From: an uncultured Clostridia bacterium
Lineage (GTDB): Bacteria > Bacillota > Clostridia > TANB77 > CAG-508
Assembly (NCBI GenBank): GCA_947627295.1
Contig: CANQVJ010000005.1
Location: forward strand, 1 to 64,000
Direction: 5' to 3'
Length of the DNA: 64,000 bases
Shown: piece by piece, positions 1 to 11,653 of the stretch
Layout of the letters: every line of letters starts with the position of its first letter
Position numbering within the stretch: the stretch's first letter is position 1
The notes under the pieces: generated by a model
What the model saw: only the letters and a program-made list of their open reading frames with translations
What the model was told of the DNA's origin: nothing
Database searches by the model: none
Translations under genes and position numbers: made by a program

Positions 1-73
1 CATTGTTATCAGTTGCTTGATCACAATAGTCTTTTAGGTGACTTCTAATTGTTGAATAATTTACAGCTAACAT
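1..73 (-). CDS. Phd/YefM-family antitoxin, N-terminal fragment (cut by window edge)
   Basis: Reading leftward from an ATG at 73-71 gives 24 residues beginning MLAVNYSTIRSHLKDYC, which closely matches the start of YefM/Phd antitoxins (compare MxxINYSxxRxxLKxxCD). A good ribosome-binding site (AGGAAG) lies just upstream on the minus strand. The family neutralises a RelE/YoeB-type mRNA endonuclease and represses its own operon through this N-terminal domain. The rest of the gene and any toxin partner lie outside the window. Identity rests on only 24 residues but the match is characteristic. Confidence 0.75.
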   Translation of the reverse strand, partial: MLAVNYSTIRSHLKDYCDQATDNN

Positions 74-91
74 ATTTTACACTTCCTTTCT

Positions 92-119
92 GTACTTGTT
101 GTTGTACTTAATATTGTAC
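92..119 (-). promoter_or_regulatory. Candidate YefM operator: three GTAC cores at 12-bp spacing
   Basis: GTAC occurs at 92-95, 104-107 and 116-119, exactly 12 bp apart, immediately upstream of the antitoxin start. The characterised yefM-yoeB operator has TGTACA-type cores spaced 12 bp centre to centre. Binding here is inferred from spacing and position. Confidence 0.6.
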
Positions 120-194
120 TACATTATTATATGAAAGTCAATAAATTTTTATTCATTTTTTTAATTATTTGCTGGGAAATTGTGGGAAGGGAAG

Positions 195-212
195 CTGGCC
201 CAACCGTATCGG
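195..212 (+). repeat. Inverted repeat, left copy (candidate recombination site)
   Basis: CTGGCCCAACCGTATCGG, exact reverse complement of 1681-1698. Both copies sit at the same codon phase (GGC CCA ACC GTA TCG) at the point where the two cassettes diverge. Confidence 0.9.
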
Positions 213-866
213 TTTCGCAAAGTACCATTTATATTACAGGGACTTCAGAGGATAACCTTTCAGGTACTGCAATTTATAGGTATGACCCACCTAATAATCA
301 AGGCGAACTTAAAAATGTAGACAACATTACAACAGAGACATTTACAGCACCACAATTTGAATTAACAACTTCAGGAATATGGAAATTTACAGGCATTGAC
401 CAAGCAGGAAATTCAGACTCAGCAGAAACAGAAGATATAACATTGTACCTTTGTAATTACTGTAATCAAAAAACAGTCCAGCTCCACTACAACTGCCCTA
501 CCCACTTTAACTCTAGGTCTTGCACCACCTGGAGTACTACTTGCGACGAAGTTGACTCCGTCTACTGCGGAAAAACCCCCGCTTTAACGGGTCAGTTACT
601 AGGCGGTCATACCGTAGGGGAATGGACGTGCCATGTCTGCGGTTTAAAAATACTGAACAACTTTTATCACTATTTCCGAAATGTTGTGTGCCAGGAACAC
701 TTATACTATCAGTATACCCTTTCGAAAAATGCTGTCGTTTGCACTGCCGACAACAAGGCACGGGCTAGCTCTTCGTGCCGATCTCCTAGGCTTTCCCGCT
801 CAGTGCTACTATAAATCGGATGGCCCGCATGGTTCATCGACTACTACAAACTCGGTTGTTTTGTAG
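195..866 (+). CDS. Silent alternative C-terminal cassette for the giant surface protein
   Basis: An open frame on the opposite strand to the giant gene. It enters through the 18-bp recombination site (GPTVS), then encodes an Ig-like module (DNLSG near the start, GIWKFTGIDQAGNS later) and a cysteine-rich tip with CNYC and WTCHVC pairs. The active cassette in the giant gene (1164-1698, minus) has the same plan: GPTVS, DNLSG, GTWYFHAHD, then CDYC and WVCNTC. The frame can be extended upstream to an ATG at 131, but that part looks like chance sequence and has no convincing RBS, so I read this as a promoterless 3' cassette expressed only after inversion. An in-frame CGG at 761-763, if read as +1, moves the end from 814 to 866. 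The GC-richer tip has codon use unlike the rest of the window. The zinc-ribbon-like fold is inferred only from the cysteine spacing. Confidence 0.7.
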
Positions 867-938
867 TTAATAACATGCTCTAGCGTCGGTAAATTTATGG
901 CGTTTTGTAGTTTAAGCATGATTCTTCAGCAGAAATCA

Positions 939-971
939 GAAGGTGGTTGTAACAAAACTGCAACCACCTTC
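939..971. terminator. Hairpin between the two convergent cassettes
   Basis: An 11-bp perfect stem, GAAGGTGGTTG (939-949) with CAACCACCTTC (961-971), loop of 11 nt, lies between the two cassette ends. There is no clear T tract, so a bidirectional terminator is likely but not certain. The rest of 867-1163 shows no gene. Confidence 0.5.
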
Positions 972-1163
972 CCTGCTATATGACTGCAATTATTAATAAT
1001 AAATATTGCTAACTACGAGAGAAATTATGAGTCACTTATTGTTATACTATAAATTATAGTAAGATAGGATATATATTTTTTATAACTAGCTATTCTTTAT
1101 GATTGTTTTGAATTCATAATTAACTGAGTGGAGCGGAAGATAAAATAAGAAGATGTATGTGAA

Positions 1164-4100
1164 TTAAGGCTGGTCGCACGGTATCCCGCGGTTTGTGAGG
1201 CGTAATCCAGCGTTCGTCCCACATTAGTCTAGGATTTATCGACACCTCGTCTTCCGAGTGTAACGAGTATTGTACCCATCCTTTACATGTATTGCAAACC
1301 CATCTTGCAGCGTATCCTGGCTGAGCAGAGAGCGATTCAAAGCAGTAATCACAAATACCACTCGAGTACCTCATATTTTTTGAGAAGTCAAAAACAGGTT
1401 CTCCTTCACAACCCTGTACTACAGATGCTGAGGCTGCAGATGCAGAATTAATCGCAAAGTCGTGGGCATGAAAATACCAAGTACCGAGATGTTACAATTA
1501 TGCCTTTAGAGTAATAGTTATCACTTGATGTATCTTTTTCGTAATATTGAGAAGCGGTTGACCAATCTGTTTCGTCTACTGTTTGTTTTGTTGTGAATAA
1601 AACATCTTTTACACCTGATAAATTATCTGTTATCACTGCTTCTAGACGTTTGTTGGTAGAGTCATATTTGAAGCTGTTCTCCGATACGGTTGGGCCAGTC
1701 CAATCGCTTTGATAATAGATTGGATATTTTTCTGAGTTGCCTGAACTGTCCTTTACATATAGCTGGAAGGTGTGTCTTCCGTCGTTTTTATTGCTTGCTG
1801 TATATGGTTCTGGTAATTCAACTGTAACACTGCTTCCTGTGCATCCGTCAGTTTTATAATCACCGTCGCTAGGTACTTCACCGTTTAAACTAAAGTAATA
1901 TCCTGCAACATCCATGTTGTCTGTTACTGTTGCTGTTATCTTTCCGTTCCAAGCTGTATCTTCTGTTTGACTTGGCGTTGTTGCCTGTCCTTCATTCCAT
2001 GTCCAAGATTTTCCGTTAGCACCACCTGATTGAGTATATGTTGTTACTTTTGGTGGTTCTGAATCTAGAGATGTAACATCATTTTTAAATGAGCTTACAT
2101 TTCCTGCTTGGTCTTGAACAAAGAAGAAATATGTTCCGTTTAATTCAACTGTTTCTTTTTGTGTTATCAATGTTCCCTTATTACTATCTGGGCTATCAAT
2201 GTTCTTCCAATCTCCGTCACCTGGAGTTGTGTTTTCTGTTCCTAAAGATGTTTTTACGAATTGGTATTTTGCAATTCCTGATTCGTTATCTTTTGCTTGA
2301 CCTGTTAATTCAACTGTATATTTTCCTCCTGCTTCTTGTTTCTCCCCTACTATTAAGTTTACTTCAACTGGTTCTTTAGGGTCGATTCCTGTTTCTTCTA
2401 CTTCTACATATCTTTGTTGGTCTTTAGTAAGTTTTGAATTTGCGTGTATTTTTACATTGTTTGTTTCTAATGTTGTTTCTACTGGGTTTGAACCTGCTGG
2501 AGTCCATGTAGATTCATCTGGTAGGCTTTCTGTATTGCTAAATACTACATATTTATTCTCTAAGCCTGCTATGTTTGCATATTGAATTTTCAATTGTTTC
2601 TCTTTTGCCCAACCACCAGGTGTAACTGTTATTTGTGGGGCAATGTTATCAAAGAATGTATCTTGAACTTGTGTTCCTTGACCTTCTGGTGTATGTGTAA
2701 TGTGACCTTTTGCATCTTTTACATGTAGGTAATATGTTCCTGAAGCTTGTACATTAAATGTCATAACATATGGGTCGGTTGAATCGCTAATTTTTAGTGG
2801 TTCAATGGCTGTCCAACCTTGAGATTCGTCTGCTAGAGAACTACTTGTAGTTACTTGCCAGCCTACTAATCCTGATTCATTATCATATGCTTTACCTAGT
2901 AATTGGATGTTTCCGTCTGCTCCAACTGAAGAACCTGCTTCAAAGCTAACAATTGTTGGGTCGACTTCGTCGATTGTAGTAACTTGAGCTTGTTTGTTTG
3001 CGATGTTTCCGGCTGCGTCTATTACATGGATGTACCAATTTCCGTTTTCAGTAACATCTGCTGAGATTGTTTTTTCTCCTTTTACTCCGTTACCTTGTGA
3101 GTAACCTTCTATATCTTGCCAACCACCAACATTTTTAACTGCTGTTGCGTTTTTGTCGATTAAGTATTGTGCTAGACCTGATTGAGGGTCTTCTGCTGTT
3201 ACTGAGATTGTTGCTGAAACTCTTCCGTGGTCTACTACTGATGCTGAGTCTCCAAGTGTTGGATTTATATCGTCAATCCAAGTAACATCTTCGCTGACTA
3301 TTTTATCTGTGGCTCCTTCTCTTATAGCTTTTGCTGAGAATTTACCGTTTGCTGTAATTGTAACTGGTCCTGTGTAATCTTGCCATGTAGTTTGTGTTGG
3401 ATCAGTAGAATATTTCTTTGTTAAGCCTTCTTCTGCTGGCCACCTAACTGTTGCAACTGTTGATGTTGCCCAATTCTTAGAGTTGAATACGATTGTTGGC
3501 TCTAAGGCTTTATCTGGGTCGTTGCTAGGCTTCCATACATCTTGGTCGTCTTTTGTACCAATTGCATCTTCTGGAAGTGCAATTACTGGACGAACTGCAA
3601 ATGTATCTGCTGAGTATAGCGCGTCGCCTAAAGCTTTTGATGCGTTATCTACTACTAATAACTTATCTTGTGACGATGCTGAAGGTGAAGCTAGCCAGTA
3701 ACCTGTTGCATCTCCCCCACCTGTTGGGAAGTATAGTGGTGCTCCTGAACCTAGAGCTGTTGGATTTACTGAGTATCCGTCGGCTGCTGAGGCTAGGCTT
3801 AATTTTGTTGTTTCTACTTGGTTCCAAGAAGATGTCCACATATCAACTGTAGGTGAACCTACTGCTTGGATTCCTGTTAATCCTGTAGGACCTTCACTTG
3901 CTGAAGAGAATTTGTTCCAAGTATCAATATTTAATAATTTTGCTACTGCTTTTGCTGAGTTTATTGTTGATGCTGGGTTAGATGCTCTCCAGTTTAACAT
4001 GAATTTGTCTGCTACTGTTTCTAGGATGTCTGAAGAACCGTTTCCTGTTAGGTCTCCCCAATAAACTGCGTGTGTACCGTTTGCTGTCATGCCAGCTCCT

Positions 4101-7100
4101 GCTGGAACTTGACTTGAAGCTAAGTATTCTTTAGCAATTAGGTATGTGTATTGTTTGTTTCTGTAGAATATTACCCAGTCGTTTGTGGTATCGCCGTCGC
4201 CGTTTAGGTCTTGACCAATGTCTACATTGTCTCCGTAATCTTCTGGAGTAACTTCGCCTGTCATTGGTCCTAGGGCTCCGTCTACCATTACTTTTTGTGA
4301 TGTAATTCCGCCTGCTCCGTTCATAACATGGAAGAACCATGGACCGGTCGCATCGGCTTTCTTTTCTTGATGTATGGTTTCTGCTGGGTCGATTGTTTGC
4401 CAATCTCTATCTGATGCAAATACATTTTCTTCTTGGCTGAATTTGTATTTGACTATTTTACTTTCATGATCTTCTGCTTCTGCTGTCATGTTTAATGTTA
4501 CATATGAGAATCTTGTAACTTCTGGTGAAGTTGTATCAATGTAATCTATTGTTCTTTCGGCAACTTCTGATTGATATTTGTCATTTGATGTTACTATGCT
4601 CTTGGCTTGAACTTTTGTGTTGTTTTCTTTGATTGTGATTGAGCCGTCTTTTGGATAATCAAGCCAGTGCTCGCCGTCGATACAATATTTATTTGTTAGG
4701 TCTTGATCTTTTGAGTATGTGATTGTGACTGTAACTTCGCCATTTGTCCATTTTCCGTCTGGACTTCCTTCTGGTTTTGCTGAAATTATTGGTGTGCTGA
4801 TTTTCTTTGTTTGAGCTTTTTCAGGCTCTGATTCTGTTTCAGCGTTTCCTGCTTTATCTGCTACTTTTGTTCTAAACTCGTATTCTGAGTTTAGGTCTAA
4901 GTTTTCAAATGTGTGTGTATCTTCTGGATCTGTAACCCACTCTTGCCATGCACCGTCTGGGCATTTTCTCATTGAGTAGGCTCTTGTTGCTGGGTCGACT
5001 CCACTGTTAGCATCCTGTTGTTGTGATGTAACTGTAACTGTTGAGATGTTTGCTTCTGCTAGTGGTTTTGTGTCGTCAGGACTTGTGTTATCTAGGTTGA
5101 AGCCTTGTGATGCTTTTATTGTAGAATTTCCTCTGGTGTCTTCAGCATATATCCATAGATATTTTGTTCCTGTAACTCCTGGCTCAGTATCTCCTGATAG
5201 AGTAACTTTTCCGCTGTTTTGGAAAGTATCTTTGAAATCTCCTTTGTCTGGAACTGTAACTCCGTCGTCATTCCATAGGTATTTTAGACTTTCTTCATTT
5301 ACTCCAAAGTTGTTTGTTGGAGCCCCACCTACTACTGGGTTTGCAGTTTCAGTTCCTGTTACAGTAACTGTTGCTTCTTGAGCTTTTTGCCAGTTTAGAT
5401 TTGTTTCAGGTTCGATGCTAATTGTTGGTCCTGTTAAATCTGTGTTTGTTAAAGTTAATTCTTGTTTTACAAAGTTTTTAGCTTGATCTATGAAGTATAG
5501 GTACCATGTGCCGCCTTGGGTTGCATCGAATTCAAATGTTTGCTCTTCTGTTTTAGGGTCTACTGATTCATATATTCTACCACCTGGTTGCAAGTTGTCT
5601 TCCATTGTTAGAGCTTTTGCTGATACTCCTGAACCTGGGTATTTTTCGTCTGCTCCTGGGTCTGATACTTTAACTGTTACATGTAATTTATCAACTTCGA
5701 TTGAGCTGATTTTTGGAGCTTGTCTATCTATTATTGTTATGTCTTTTGATGCTGTTTTATCTGTTCCGTATTTTAGGTCTTCAGTAACATTTCTTGCTGT
5801 GATTGTGCAGTTGTGGTCAATTGAGATTGGACCGCTTGTGTAATCTTGCCAGCTTTCTGGTTGATCAGGTGTTTCTGTGTATTGAAGCTTGGTTCCTGCT
5901 CCCCCACCTTCTCCTTGAGTGATTGTTACTGATACATTGCCTTGTGTCCAGGTATCTGGTGTTATTGCAATTTCAGGTGTTGCGATTGCAGATGTTTTGC
6001 ATTCTGCTGCTTGTGATTGAACTGGACCGTTTCCGGCATTATCTGCGACTTTTGTGTAGATTTCATAGTTTGTGTCTGGTTGTAAGTCTGTAAATGTGTA
6101 TGGGTCGGCTGTAGATTTATCTGTTGTGCGAACCCATGTGATATCTCCACCTAAGTCTGCGTTTTTGATTCCCCAACTGATTCCGCCGTCTGGGAAATCT
6201 TCTTCTTTTGTTTGTGGCTCTAAGCTGTGTGAAGAATCGTCTTCAACTGTTCTCTTGCCGTCTACATTTATTCCTGCGTGCTCGTCTTTTTGTTTAAGGG
6301 TTGCTGTGATTGTAACTAGTGTTGGCACACATTCTGGGGCATCGTCGTTTGGCGCCTGATTATCCATGTAGAATGCTTGTGGTGAGCCTATTCCTGCTGT
6401 TTCTATTGATACATGACCTTGAACATCTTCTGCGTATACCCATAGGTACCAGTCTTTTCCGGTTTTACCTTCAAGGCTTGCTGTGCCTTCTTTCTTGCTG
6501 TTGGTATCGCCTACTTGTTGCAAGTCTAATGTATTTTCAAAGTATTTTTCTTTTTCTTTAAATGACTCGTCGTCATTTCCTGGTTTTTTAGCACTTTGTG
6601 TCCATACATATTTTGCTTGACTAATTTCTATTCCTGCTACACTTGTGATTGTTACTTTTACATCTTGCTTTTGCTTGTATTGGAAGCTGCCTTCTGGTGA
6701 CATATCTATTGTTGGACCTTGGCCGTCCCAAATTGCGTATAGGATGCAAGAAGAGTTAAATGTGCCTTCTTGGCCAACTACCATGCTAGGGTCGGCGTGG
6801 TCGGCTAATTGGTTCATTGACCAACCTAAGAAAGTGTAGCCGTCTCTTGTAGGTGTTTTTTGACTTTCTTCAAATTTGTGTTTATATTCTGTTGTTTGAC
6901 CTTCAGAATCTTGGAAAATTCTTTGGGTGATTGTATCAGGTACATCTCCCTCACCACCGTTTGCGTTGAATTCAATGTTGATGTCATACCAGTAGCTCAT
7001 GTAGTAATCTACTTCTTTTGTTGATGTATCTTTACCTGCTACTGTACAGTTGTCGTCTGGTGCGTGTAAACCACTGTTGTCTTGAGAGATGTGTACTGCT

Positions 7101-10100
7101 TCTCCCATATTGACTGCTGTTTCGTTTTTAGCTTCTTGGTGTGCATCTGGTTCTGCTGATTGTGAAGATTTATCTGTTGACCAGTGACGAGGTTTGGCGA
7201 TGTCTGGGTCGCCTTGATGCTCTGGAACTGGTGCTCCTTCGACATCATGCGCTTTTCCTAAGTTTATTTCTGCAAGAGTTGCGTATTGTGCCTCAGTTGA
7301 TACATATGAGTAACCAATTATGTGCTCGTCTTGCTCTGATTTCTTGTTTTGTTCTGTATGCTCTTGACCGTCTTCATAGTACTCTGTTGGAAGTACATGT
7401 TTGTGGACAACTATTTTCTTTCTGAATACTGGGTAAATTGTTTGACCGTCTTGAAGCTTCAAGTTAGGGTCTAGTGGGTCTACCCATTTATCTTTGTTGC
7501 CTGGGTCTGTTGGGTCGGTTGTCCATAGGTCGTGGCCTGTGTATTTATCTGGGTCTTCGACATCTCCTGGGTTGTTTGGATTTTCGTTTGAAGGATCGTC
7601 TTTGTTTGGTTCAAATCCTTCTGTGCCTGCTGGTGGCTGAGGTTTATCTTCTTCTGGGACTGTAACCTCTTCACGAGAGACGGTGCCGTCGCTTCCGACA
7701 AATACATTTTGATCTACTTCTTTTTCGCTGCCGTCTTGAGCTTTGTATTTTAACTTAACTGTGAATTTGTAGCTCATGTAGTATGTTTGGTTGTTGATTA
7801 GGTGAGCTACTCCACCATTTGCAACTGCGTTTTCGTTCCATTTTTCAGCTGGGTTTGGCTCTGCTGCTGTTGGAGATTTATCTACGCTCCAATGACGAGG
7901 GTCTGCTTGTACATTGTAATCTCCTTCTGTGATTGTGGTTTTTTCAGCTGTTGCTAATTGAATTTCAGCTGGAACTTCTTTTACATCGTTTTTGTATGCT
8001 GTTCCTGTAACATCTGCTAGTGCTTGGTTTTTGTATATATACATTTTTGCTGTTACTGTACGCTTCCATGTGTAGTGGTAGTCTCCGTTTGGGTCTGGTA
8101 CGAAGTCAGGCGCTGAAGGATCTACTACTTCTCCAGAAGGATCTGTTCCGTTTACCCAACCGTTTGGCTCCCAGTTACCGTCTGGATTTTCAGGATCTTT
8201 TCCACCTGTGTTTCCGCCGGCGGTGCCGTCGTTTGGACCTTTACCACTGTCTTTTGGTGGACTATCTGGGCTTGGGTCGTCTGGGAAGGTGAAGTTTTCG
8301 TCTCCTGTGACATTTCCTTCAGAATCTACGAATACTGTTTCTTCTTTAGAGCTTGTGTCTCCGCCTGATGTTGTAAAGTTTACAGTGATTTTGAAGCTGT
8401 AGCTCATGTAGTAATCAGCATCTTGTGTTAGGTAAGCGATTCCGCCGTTTTTAACTGATACTGCGTTTACATTTGCTTTTGTTTCGTCTCCACTTGGCTC
8501 AGGGCTTTGGCCCTTCTTTTCTGTTGACCAGTGGCGTGGGTTTGCGATTTGTTGACGCTCTTTATATTGGAAAGATATTTGTTTTGCAGTTCCTAATTCG
8601 AAGGCTGCTGGCTCAACATATTCTTGGTTTGTTGAGTAAACTTTTTTCTTTCCTAAGTCTGTTTCTTTGCTGTGACCTACTGACTCGAATTCGTGAGTTT
8701 TGGCCTGTACTTCTTTATATAATACTGGATGTAAAGGCGTATTTGGATCTACTGGTTTGTTTGGATCTGGGTTAAGTGGGTCTACCCATTTTTCAGGGTT
8801 TGAAGGGTCGTTTGGATCGGTTGTCCAAACATTGTGGCCTTCTTCTATGTTATCTGGCTCTTTTCCAGTTCCTGTTTCTTGTTTGTAGCCTTCTTCCTTT
8901 TTCTCTGGTGATACATTTTTTGTGTGGTCTGGGTCGTCTTCAGGTGTTTCTCCACCAAGAGTTTCACCATTTTCGTCTTTTATTGGGTCTTGCGATTCTT
9001 CTCCGTTTGAACCAACATATACATCTTGGCTACCTTCTTTTTGCTCGCCTGTAGAAGGATCTAGGTATTTTACCTTTTTGGTGTATTTGTAGTTCATGTA
9101 GAAGCTTTCGCCGTCGGTTTCAGTATCTATTACTGTGTTTGGAGCGAATAAGGTTTCATTATCTATTTCGCCTTTGTGAGGGGCTGGGTCGCCTTTGTAC
9201 CAAGCGTATGGATCTGCTTGATAGTAGCTTCCGTCTTCTGTTTGCACGCTTGTTTGGAATGGATCAACTGTTCCAATGTTTATGTGTGCAAGCTCCTTTT
9301 TCTTCTCGTTTTGATATGCGGTTCCTGTAACATCTGCTACTGCTTTTGGACCTTTTTCATATCTATGAATTGTGATTTTCTTTGCGTATGTTGGGTGGTA
9401 AACTTGGTCTGGGTTTGGAACTTCAGTGTTTGGATCTACTATTTGGTCTTGCTTTGAAGGGTCTTCGTCTTTTGACCAACCTTTGAATTCCCAACCTTCT
9501 CCCCATTTACCTGGTGCTGGTGGGTTGCTTGGAAATTCAAGTGGCTCATTTCCCTCTTGTTTTCCGTCGCTTCCTACATAGATGTCTTTATCTTTTTCAG
9601 TTTCTGCACCTGTTTCAGGGTCTACATATTTATATTTAGTTGAGTATTTGTAACTTGCGTGGAAGGTTGTGCTTGTGGTTACTTTTGCATCGCCATTTAG
9701 CGGTACTGTGATTACTGCTGAAGGGCGTGGGTCGGTTGACCAACCACGAGGCTCTGCTGTGATGCTTTGGCCGTTTACATTTATTGAGATTGATGCTGTT
9801 GATTTAAGATTGATTGTTGCTGGAACTATTGTGACATCGTTTCTGTAAACTACGCCTGTTAGCTCTTCCAACTCAGAGTTTTCATATACTATTCTTTTTA
9901 CTGTTACTGTTTTTGAATATTTTGCGTGAAGGTCTGCGTCTGGTGGTAGATTTGGATCTGTTGGGTCTACCACTGGAGCGCTTGGGTCTGTACCGTTTGT
10001 CCAACCTTCAAAGTGCCATTCACCGTCGTCTTTAGGTGTTTCTCCTTGACCTGGTGTTGGTTGTTGCTCTGGATCTGTCCAGCTTGAAGGTGGTGCCATT

Positions 10101-11092
10101 GGGTCGACTGTTGGAGCACTTGGGTCTGGTGATGCGTTTGGATCTTGTGAAGGTGCTGCTGGGCTTGGTAGTGTTTCTTGTGCTGTATCTCCACTTGGTG
10201 TTCCGTATACATCTTGCTCAACATGTTCTTTGCTTCCGTCTGGCTTGGTTAGGTCACGCTCAATTTTTCCTTTGTATATCATGTAATATGTTGTGTCTTC
10301 TTTTAGACCTGTTGCTGTACCGTTAGGCTCGATTAGGGTGGTGCCGTCGATTTCAGCATCATTTGGATCTATGTTTTTGGTTAGTGACCATGCATATGGA
10401 TCCATTACGACTTCTTGACTTCCAACTTTTAATGTGATTGATGTAGCCTCTTTGGCTGTTAAATCAACATTTGCTGTTGGTGTTTCTGGAGGGCTAATTG
10501 TAGCTGTAAGTACATCTAACTTCTTATCTTTATAGATAACTCTGTTAATTATGATGTTCTTTGTTTGAGACTCTTTGTGGTCTTGTTCAACATCTGCTGC
10601 ACTTACTTCTCCACCTACACTCCACATTCTACCGTCTTTGATATAGTATGTTTTGTTTGTATCAAAGTCGATTGCGAATACATCGTCTAGGTCTTCCATT
10701 TTCTTGTTGAAGCTGGCGCTTACATCTTTTGCGCCTTTGCCGTAGTCAGAATCGATTTCCAACCTTGCGAAATCTTTGATAATTCCTAGGTTGTAGCCAT
10801 CTGATGTAGTTACTTCTGTAACTATTCCAGATAAATCTTCTTTGACTGTAGGCTCACTAAAATCATGCTCTTTGATGCGCTTTAAATCTTGGCTTTTGAT
10901 GTATAGGCCCCAATCTTCGTGAACTTTTGCAGTTTCACTTTGGATTGCTGCATTGGTGGCTTCATCAATCATGCCATGGTCGCCTGTTAGCATGTTCATG
11001 GTTATTCCTGCTAGGATTAGCAAGATTACGATTGTAATGCCTAGGGCTAATAAAGTTATACCTTTTTGACTTTTAAAATCTTTCATGTTCAT
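1164..11092 (-). CDS. Giant pilin-like repeat surface protein with switchable C-terminus
   Basis: About 3,308 residues when read through two CGG +1 sites; the plain frame stops at 1448 after 3,214. Residues 1-35 are a type IV prepilin-like leader and helix (QKGITLLALGITIVILLIL), then a short pilin-like region to about 180. Residues 180-1370 hold six degenerate repeats of roughly 170-190 aa, each with a PRHWSTD-type motif and a GWxxGTDP/VVDP linker. Residues 1370-1455 are an InlB B-repeat-like module (GYTFLGWS). Then come bacterial Ig/FnIII-like repeats (DxAGN, DNTSP), interrupted at about 2270-2510 by a lectin/DUF6273-like domain (GYWLASPS, VRPVIAL). The in-frame CGG at 1484-1486 breaks ...GIIVTS/GTWYFHAHD; a second at 1186-1188 would end the protein at 1164 instead of 1120. 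An adhesin or pilus-tip role is inferred. RBS AGAGGGGG precedes the ATG. Confidence 0.85.
1681..1698 (-). repeat. Inverted repeat, right copy (candidate recombination site)
   Basis: Minus-strand copy of the 18-bp repeat at 195-212. It lies inside the giant gene around residues 3132-3138 (DWTGPTVSE); upstream of it the gene is constant, downstream is the switchable tip. Confidence 0.9.
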
Positions 11093-11314
11093 TTTGCTTA
11101 TTCCCCCTCTAACTTTTTTATTGATTTCCTTTTATTTATAATAAGGAAAGTTGCTTCGCTTATGCCACAAATGCTCCGCATTTGGGCGTATATAAGAAAC
11201 TTCCCTTGTTATATGCGGAAAATCTACGATTTTCCTTTATAATAAGGAAAGGGAAGGAATGATTTTTTACAACTTTTATAGTTAAATTTCATTCCTTTCC
11301 TAATTGCATGAACT
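11093..11314 (-). promoter_or_regulatory. Long structured 5' leader of the giant gene
   Basis: About 220 nt lie between the predicted start of transcription and the ATG. On the RNA strand I see hairpins GGAAAATC/GATTTTCC, AAATGC/GCATTT and TTTCCTT/AAGGAAA, and a 16-bp direct repeat (TTTATAATAAGGAAAG at 11135-11150 and 11236-11251 on the plus strand). Its role is unknown; I do not recognise a riboswitch class. Confidence 0.45.
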
Positions 11315-11320
11315 GATTTA

Positions 11321-11349
11321 ATATTAGCATAACGCAATTCTTTTTGCAA
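11321..11349 (-). promoter_or_regulatory. Predicted sigma-A promoter of the giant gene
   Basis: On the minus strand, TTGCAA (11349-11344), a 17-bp spacer, then TAATAT (11326-11321). Transcription would begin near 11314. Confidence 0.55.
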
Positions 11350-11474
11350 GCATGTTTGAGTGCAAAAATGTGTCATTTTTGAGGGTGAAAAATGGGGAAA
11401 CTGTTGAAAAAACTGCTTTCTTGGGATTGATAAAAAATATGTTACATTTATGTTACATTTGTGTTACAAAACGC

Positions 11475-11503
11475 TTGCATTTTTGACAAAATTATGCTAT
11501 AAT
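11475..11503 (+). promoter_or_regulatory. Predicted sigma-A promoter for the ribbon-helix-helix gene
   Basis: TTGCAT (11475-11480), 17-bp spacer, TATAAT (11498-11503). This leaves an approximately 145-nt leader before the gene at 11654. Confidence 0.6.
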
Positions 11504-11562
11504 TTCTTTTTATTTTTATATTTTACTAATATTTACTATATGGTTCTAGTTTTATTCCCGAG

Positions 11563-11587
11563 TAAAGTGCCTACTGCAGGCACTTTA
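11563..11587 (+). promoter_or_regulatory. Leader hairpin upstream of the ribbon-helix-helix gene
   Basis: TAAAGTGCC pairs with GGCACTTTA around a 7-nt loop and is followed closely by TAAGCGTTTTT. It may be an attenuator or terminator inside the leader. Confidence 0.45.
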
Positions 11588-11653
11588 TAAGCGTTTTTAG
11601 GTGCATACATATTCCTTTTTTTATTGTAGAATAATCATAGGAGGTCTATTAAA

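Larger units (their letters stand above)
195..1698. other. Predicted invertible DNA segment, 1504 bp (shufflon-like tip switch)
   Basis: The segment is bounded by an 18-bp perfect inverted repeat and contains two convergent 3' coding cassettes. Inversion through the repeat would fuse the constant part of the giant gene in frame to the plus-strand cassette. This is the logic of the R64 pilV shufflon. No recombinase gene is adjacent inside the window; one may lie to the left. Confidence 0.8.

Noticed and set aside
131..814. A stand-alone secreted cysteine-rich protein starting at the ATG at 131
   Set aside because: The convincing sequence begins at the 18-bp inverted repeat; the 20 residues before it look like chance and lack an RBS. 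It is better read as a silent cassette.
1120..1374. A separate small gene starting at MRYSSGICDYC on the minus strand
   Set aside because: It is the continuation of the giant gene's tip after the CGG at 1484-1486 (GTWYFHAHD... leads straight into it).
195..1698. Diversity-generating retroelement variable region in the cassette tips
   Set aside because: No reverse transcriptase, template repeat or adenine-biased substitutions are visible in the window.
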